Shown here: positions 59,682-64,000 of the stretch, one piece after another
Numbering within the stretch: position 1 is the first letter of the stretch
Layout: each line of letters starts with the position of its first letter
Origin: Bacteroidales bacterium
GTDB lineage: Bacteria; Bacteroidota; Bacteroidia; Bacteroidales; Muribaculaceae
DNA: 64,000 nucleotides
Assembly (NCBI GenBank): GCA_910575545.1
Contig: CAJTFH010000005.1
Span: 1-64,000, forward strand
Reading direction: 5' to 3'
The notes under the pieces: generated by a model
What the model saw: the letters and a program-made list of their open reading frames with translations, nothing else
Databases searched by the model: none
What the model was told of the DNA's origin: nothing
Made by a program: the position numbers and the translations under genes

Positions 59682-60452
59682 TCAGTAGATGAAAGGGATG
59701 AGGCGGCGTAGGCGTAGGCGGGTGAAGTCGTTGCCGAACTCACGGGCGTAGCGGTCGTGGATTTTCACGGCACGTGGAGCGAGGTTGGCGAAGGTCCAGA
59801 GGGCGAATACGGCTCCTGCCCATGACCATGTGAGTATGGCGAAGCCGATCCATTGAACGAACTCACCGAAGTAGTTGGCCGATGAGACGAAACGGAACAT
59901 GCCCCGGCGGGGAATATAGTGGCGGGTGTCGCCGGGTCGCCGAAGGTTGCGGATCACCGAGTCGCTGTGGATATTTATTGCCATTCCGGTAAGGAAGACT
60001 GCTGTGCCTGCAATGAACTGCGGCGACCATAGCCACGAATCGGGATAGCGCTCAGTGGGGGAGACATATAATATCCATCCGCCTTGCATCAGAGCGTTGA
60101 GCACGTTGAAAGTTACCCCCATCAGTATTATGCTCAGCGGCATCCGGCCTTTGGTGCGGATGAGCATCGGGAAGATGAACGACCGCTGGAAATAGTGCAT
60201 CTCGAAGATGAGGAACATCACCAGCGGTGCGGCTTCCCACCGTCTTGACGAGAACCACCACAGCAGCCCCATGGCCACGAAAACAGGGGCTTCCATGAGC
60301 ACCCACCCCAGCCGGTTGCTGACCGTGGGGCCCCATCGGCGGTCGTACATCATGCCGTATCCGGCGGTTATGAAATGCAAGGCTATAAAGACGACCACGG
60401 CTGTTGCCGCCATTATGGCAAGAAATGTGTTGAATAGTCCGGTTGTAATCAT
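59682..60452 (-). CDS. 3-oxo-5-alpha-steroid 4-dehydrogenase family (steroid 5-alpha-reductase)
   Basis: 256 residues with about seven membrane helices, the length of human SRD5A enzymes. The C-terminal half is strikingly like them: GMAINIHSDSVIRNLRRPGD (157-175), YIPRRGMF, SSANYFGEFVQWIGFA (190-205) and a final IPFIY. Glu54 and Tyr87 align with the substrate-contacting Glu57/Tyr91 of human SRD5A2, and Asn160, Asp164, Asn193, Glu197, Arg227 and Tyr235 match its NADPH-binding set. The enzyme would reduce the 4,5 double bond of 3-oxo-4-ene steroids to the 5-alpha product. First gene of the four-gene operon. ATG 60452 is used because the leader upstream to 60557 is not conserved and contains the promoter box. 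Confidence 0.87.
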   Translation of the reverse strand: MITTGLFNTFLAIMAATAVVVFIALHFITAGYGMMYDRRWGPTVSNRLGWVLMEAPVFVAMGLLWWFSSRRWEAAPLVMFLIFEMHYFQRSFIFPMLIRTKGRMPLSIILMGVTFNVLNALMQGGWILYVSPTERYPDSWLWSPQFIAGTAVFLTGMAINIHSDSVIRNLRRPGDTRHYIPRRGMFRFVSSANYFGEFVQWIGFAILTWSWAGAVFALWTFANLAPRAVKIHDRYAREFGNDFTRLRLRRLIPFIY

Positions 60453-60476
60453 TGCAGAATGAATCAAAGGGTTATG

Positions 60477-60484
60477 CAAATATA
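60477..60484 (-). promoter_or_regulatory. -7 promoter box (TATATTTG) for the reductase operon
   Basis: Perfect TAnnTTTG on the minus strand, 24 bp before the 5-alpha-reductase ATG; no -33 TTTG at normal spacing. No regulator gene or obvious operator repeat lies in the 255-bp divergent gap (60453-60707). Confidence 0.5.
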
Positions 60485-60707
60485 ACTTTTTTTGTCGGAT
60501 ATATAAGCTATGGCAGGTAAGTAAGTCTTCAAAATTATTACGTAAGATGAATACCATGACTTTATATTATCGGCGGCTTACTTAAATCAGGCAATCTCTT
60601 AGGTGTGAAAGGCCTGATAAACCACATTTTTAGAGAACAATATAGGTCTTCAGCGCGTTATATAAATAAGTGGGAGTGTTTCTGTTTATTTATGAGATGA
60701 GAGCGGT

Positions 60708-61997
60708 ATGAGTGACATAGTGGTTATTTTGCTATTGATTTTGTTGAATGGGGTGTTTTCGATGTCGGAGGTGGCTCTGATATCGGCCAGGAAGTCGCGT
60801 CTGTCGTCAGATGCCAAGAGGGGGAGCGGCGCTGCGCGTAAGGCTTTGGCGCTGGCCGAGGATCCCGACAGGTTTCTGTCGACTGTGCAGATAGGCATAA
60901 CGCTTATAGGCATTCTTACGGGTATGTTTTCAGGGGCGGCTCTGGCAGATGGATTCGCGGAGGTTCTTATGGCTGCCGGCCTGGCCAAAGGGCCGGCATT
61001 GGCTGTGGCGAAGATTTCGATATTAATCGTGGTCACATATCTTTCGATTGTTGTCGGAGAGCTTGTGCCGAAACGGCTCGGCCTCAGTGCCGCAGATTCG
61101 GTGGCTAAGATGGTGGCTCGGCCGATGACGTTGTTGTCTAAGATCACTCTGCCGGCGGTGTGGCTGCTGTCGAAATCGACCAACCTGATTGTGAGAATGC
61201 TTCACTTGCGCAACGACGGCAACAAGGTGACCGAGGAGGAAATCAAATCGCTTATCCAGGAGGGGACAAGCGCCGGGGAGGTGCAGGTTGTGGAGCAGGA
61301 CATTATGGAGCGTGCGCTTGTGATGGGCGACCAGCGCGTAAGCTCCATAATGACGGCAAAGATGGAGCTTGCGGTGCTGGATGTGGCAATGGGGCCGGAG
61401 GCGGTCTATAAAGTCATTTCGGAAGAATATCACAGCTCATATCCGGTGTTGGAATCAAATCATGAGGAGGCGTTGGGTGTGGTTGATCTGAAAGACCTGA
61501 TTCCGGTGTTGGGGCAGCCAGGCTTCAGCCTGTCGTCGGTTATGCGTCGGGGGGTGTTTTTCCCGGAGAGTATGCGTGTGTATGACGCGTTGGAGGTGCT
61601 TCGCAACCGCGATGTGCGTTGCGGGCTTGTGTGCGACGAATATGGCTCGCTTCAGGGGATTGTGACTTTGTGTGATGTGCTTGAAGGATTGGTAGGCACG
61701 CTTTACGAGGCTCACGAACAGCCCGACATAGTGGAACGCGCCGACGCCACAAGCTGGCTGGTCGACGGGCGCACACCGGTTTATGACTTTCTGGCGTTTT
61801 TCGACCGGGAGGACGGTTACGTCCCCGCTAACTATACAACCGTTGCGGGGCTGGTGCTCGAGCAGCTCAGGCGGCTTCCCTTGTTAGGGGAGCGTTTTGA
61901 ATGGAACGGTTTCAGTTTTGAGATAGTCGACATGGATGGCGCCCGCATCGACAAGCTGCTTGTGCGTAAGGTTGGGGCTTCAGAGTGCCACGCCTGA
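60708..61997 (+). CDS. Hemolysin-family protein (DUF21/CBS/CorC-HlyC, CNNM type)
   Basis: 429 residues. DUF21 membrane domain (IVVILLLILLNGVFSMSEVALISARKSRL..., GITLIGILTGMFSGAALADG...) with the family's S-E-V-A-L-I-S motif, two CBS domains (IMTAKMELAVLDV..., VMRRGVFFPESMRVYDALEVLRNRDVRCGLVCDEYGSLQGIVTLCDVLEGLVGTL) and a C-terminal CorC/HlyC transporter-associated domain. Relatives are Mg/Co efflux or homeostasis proteins rather than toxins. Divergently transcribed from the reductase operon. A second CNNM protein in the window besides GldE. Confidence 0.9.
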   Translation: MSDIVVILLLILLNGVFSMSEVALISARKSRLSSDAKRGSGAARKALALAEDPDRFLSTVQIGITLIGILTGMFSGAALADGFAEVLMAAGLAKGPALAVAKISILIVVTYLSIVVGELVPKRLGLSAADSVAKMVARPMTLLSKITLPAVWLLSKSTNLIVRMLHLRNDGNKVTEEEIKSLIQEGTSAGEVQVVEQDIMERALVMGDQRVSSIMTAKMELAVLDVAMGPEAVYKVISEEYHSSYPVLESNHEEALGVVDLKDLIPVLGQPGFSLSSVMRRGVFFPESMRVYDALEVLRNRDVRCGLVCDEYGSLQGIVTLCDVLEGLVGTLYEAHEQPDIVERADATSWLVDGRTPVYDFLAFFDREDGYVPANYTTVAGLVLEQLRRLPLLGERFEWNGFSFEIVDMDGARIDKLLVRKVGASECHA

Positions 61998-62035
61998 CGG
62001 TGCGGGCCGGGGTGGTGGTTTTTGCGGGTGTGTTT

Positions 62036-62082
62036 AAAATGCCCGATAAACCGCGTTTGGAATAACGTCTGGTTTATCGGGC
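62036..62082 (-). terminator. Terminator of the Omp28-like gene
   Basis: A 12-bp stem gcccgataaacc/ggtttatcgggc with an 18-nt loop; on the minus strand it is followed by ATTTTAAA. On the plus strand, after the hemolysin-family gene, the T tract is missing. Confidence 0.7.
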
Positions 62083-62111
62083 AGTGTGATTGGTGGGGTG
62101 GCGTCAATGTG

Positions 62112-64000
62112 TTATTGCGCGCGGCCAGGGATTGCGACCTTTGTGAATTTCATTGTTCCGTTTGAAAGCCTGTCGGCGCGGATGTAGATGCCTTGCGACG
62201 GGTTGGTCTGCATGTTGCCGCAAAGGTCATAGTAGACCGTGGATATTACTTCTGAGTCGGCTGCCGCCGGATTTAGTCCGGTTGCGGCTTCAACCTTTGA
62301 TGCTGCGGAGTTGGCAATGACACCGTTTGCCTCGCAGACCATTGCCACTACGCGGAGCCGGTTGCGGTCTTGCACCAGGTTGGTCTTTTGTTTTGATATG
62401 TTGTTGCACTCGCTCACTCTGAATGTGTGGGTGTGGGTATACCGGCGGTCTATTTCCATTGGGTAAGGAATGCTTGCGGCGACTCCTAAAAGATCGGAGT
62501 GCGCCACTATGACATCGTTGAAGGCTAATCCGGACATTACCGTCTTGCCATTGATGAACATATCCATCTCTTCGAGATCTTTATAGCCGGAAGACCCTGC
62601 GAAATAGTTTTGTTGGGCCCAATCAGGGTCTTGCAGACCGTCGGCAAGCAGGGCATAGGCAAGGCTGTATTGCTTGTCGGAATCGTGCACCAGGGTTGCA
62701 TGGCTCGTTACGGTTATCAAGTCGGGATCTGATTCGTCGAATGCCGCTGAAACATCGACTGCTATGGGGGTGAACCTGGCTCTGGCTTTAAGCCAGTCAG
62801 CCTCAAACCCGTAGCTTTCGTCGTAGTCGCCGGTGGTGCCGAAATATGGGTCCATTTTGGTAGTGCGGTCTATATAGGCTACCGGATATCCCGATACTGC
62901 CGACGGAAATGCCCTTACGCATTGCATGTCGTCGTTGCAATGGTAGGCGATAGATATGAATTCTCCGGGATATTTATGCGCCATGTGTTCCATTGATGCG
63001 TATCCACGGGGGCAGTTGCCACACCAGGTGCCGGTGTATTCTTCGGTCAAAGGCCTATGGACGGGGACGTCGCTGAGCATCACGAGTGTGCAAGATGCGG
63101 TGCGGCTTATGTCTTCGTTGGTTGCCGTGTTTGCTTTGGTCGCCTCAAGCCGGAGTGTGTATGTGCCTTTTCCGATCGATGCCGGCAGGCTGATGTCGAT
63201 TGAGTGCGATTTCCCCAGCGGCAGGGCTACGGGGGTGTCTAACGTTGCGGTTGTTTCTCCTGAGGCTGCAATGCCTTCGGGGCTGGATATTTCGTAGGAG
63301 AATGTGACATGTTCAAGCGGGTCGGTGCCGTGCATTACAAGGCTCACAGGTATGCTGACCGATGGTTCTCCGGCTTTGAGGTAATGAGTCTGGCCGATTC
63401 TCAGGCCTACGGAATTGCGTGGCGACTCCCCTTCGAGCAGCACTACAATACATGATTTTTTCATCAGGGCTGCGGATTGTTCACTCCATGCCGTGTATGT
63501 CCGGTTTGTGCGGATGAATAGGGCGTCAGGGTCGGAGCCATTGGTAACCGCTACGGGTGTCTTGAGCGCTTTATCGTTTATGACGTCGTTGACTGTGAAC
63601 GTGTAACCGGCATATACCCCTTCTTTAGTGAGTTCGTAGGGCGGGTCGAACTTGGTTGTGACCCATCCGTCGGCATACTCCATTTCAGCTGAAGTGATGT
63701 CAGGCATATTGATTTTCCAGTCGTTTTCATCCTTGACGAGCTTGAGCTCTGATGAAAGCCAGCCGGTAAGTCCGGAAACGTTGGCGGTCTCCCTGAACGG
63801 GACTTTTATGCCGGTTATCCTGTAGCCTGCCAGCCCCGGGTCGGCCATGTGTATAGCCACGTCGTAAGTTTCCCGTTTTCCTGTGCCGAACCATCCTGTG
63901 TCGTTTCCGGTTGAGGAATGTGAGAACTCGATGCTGTCGGCATATGCCGCTGAGGAGCCGGCTGTCGCTATTATCAGCGCATACAAAAGATTCTTTCGCA
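62112..64000 (-). CDS. Omp28-like secreted protein with a thioredoxin-type CXXC (5' end cut by window)
   Basis: At least 628 residues. The frame runs to the window edge, where codons R-K-N-L-L-Y-A-L-I-I-A follow a codon of which only 'TG' is inside; an ATG beginning at base 64001 would complete a typical signal peptide (RKNLLYALIIATAGSSAAYA). An Ig-like or cohesin-like beta region precedes EEYTGTWCGNCPRGYASMEHM (C-x2-C, thioredoxin-type) with AFPSAVSGYPVAYIDR (cis-Pro loop), as in the Omp28-related family. The tail TVYYDLCGNMQTNPSQGIYIR is the Bacteroidales C-terminal motif. Likely exported; redox role is plausible but unproven. Confidence 0.77.
   Translation of the reverse strand, partial: RKNLLYALIIATAGSSAAYADSIEFSHSSTGNDTGWFGTGKRETYDVAIHMADPGLAGYRITGIKVPFRETANVSGLTGWLSSELKLVKDENDWKINMPDITSAEMEYADGWVTTKFDPPYELTKEGVYAGYTFTVNDVINDKALKTPVAVTNGSDPDALFIRTNRTYTAWSEQSAALMKKSCIVVLLEGESPRNSVGLRIGQTHYLKAGEPSVSIPVSLVMHGTDPLEHVTFSYEISSPEGIAASGETTATLDTPVALPLGKSHSIDISLPASIGKGTYTLRLEATKANTATNEDISRTASCTLVMLSDVPVHRPLTEEYTGTWCGNCPRGYASMEHMAHKYPGEFISIAYHCNDDMQCVRAFPSAVSGYPVAYIDRTTKMDPYFGTTGDYDESYGFEADWLKARARFTPIAVDVSAAFDESDPDLITVTSHATLVHDSDKQYSLAYALLADGLQDPDWAQQNYFAGSSGYKDLEEMDMFINGKTVMSGLAFNDVIVAHSDLLGVAASIPYPMEIDRRYTHTHTFRVSECNNISKQKTNLVQDRNRLRVVAMVCEANGVIANSAASKVEAATGLNPAAADSEVISTVYYDLCGNMQTNPSQGIYIRADRLSNGTMKFTKVAIPGRAQ

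Noticed and set aside
60453-60557. N-terminal extension of the 5-alpha-reductase
   Set aside because: It contains the TATATTTG promoter box and would make the protein longer than all known relatives.

Overview
The window looks like a chromosomal segment of a Bacteroidales gut bacterium, most plausibly of the Muribaculaceae (family placement is inference). Evidence: Bacteroidetes promoters (TTTG, 19-22 bp, TAnnTTTG) are seen repeatedly; lineage-typical genes are present (gldE, lipoprotein TamL with TamB, SufBCDS, DUF4286, DUF3822); and several secreted proteins end in a Bacteroidales-style tail (Y-x-[LV]-x-G...G-[IL]-[YC]-I). Coding is dense, with moderately high GC and AT-richer stretches in the glycosyltransferase loci.

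Layout. 0-5.5 kb: the end of an ISAs1-type transposase, a palindromic repeat pair, then a minus-strand glycan cluster (two GT2, a TupA-like ATP-grasp, a GT4) led by a thioredoxin-fold lipoprotein. 5.5-16.4 kb: housekeeping genes (HIT, greA, prfB without its programmed frameshift, endonuclease/phosphatase family, PPTase, gldE, cdd, a TPR protein, panB) with decayed genes among them: a C10-peptidase remnant and a frameshifted beta-carbonic anhydrase. 16.4-26.5 kb: outer-membrane biogenesis (tamL, tamB, lptD). 26.7-31 kb: GT2, DUF4286, ruvC and a large secreted protein. 31-36.7 kb: cvpA-sufB-sufC-sufD-sufS. 37-44.8 kb: a NapH-NapG-like polyferredoxin, thyA-folA, tRNA-Arg(CCU), an Ig-like lipoprotein, DUF3822-rsmD and gapA. 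45-56.6 kb: a secreted protein and a surface-polysaccharide locus (Wza-like, Wzc-like, Wzy-like, Wzx-like, three glycosyltransferases).

The most notable unit is the four-gene minus-strand operon at 56.8-60.5 kb. It holds a close relative of eukaryotic steroid 5-alpha-reductases, an Old-Yellow-Enzyme-family ene-reductase and two short-chain dehydrogenases. Together these are a plausible complete set for reducing the 4-ene and 3-oxo groups of steroids or bile acids. A similar combination (5AR, 5BR, 3beta-HSDH) is known from Odoribacteraceae and Parabacteroides merdae that make allo-bile acids. The substrate here is inferred.

Outside genes, an unusual recurring structure is a phase-locked 7-bp degenerate repeat (AAGTnnn/AAGCnnn) in four intergenic regions, twice as facing inverted arrays directly after a stop codon inside a same-strand gene run. 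The window ends in an Omp28-like secreted protein that lacks only the first base of its start codon.
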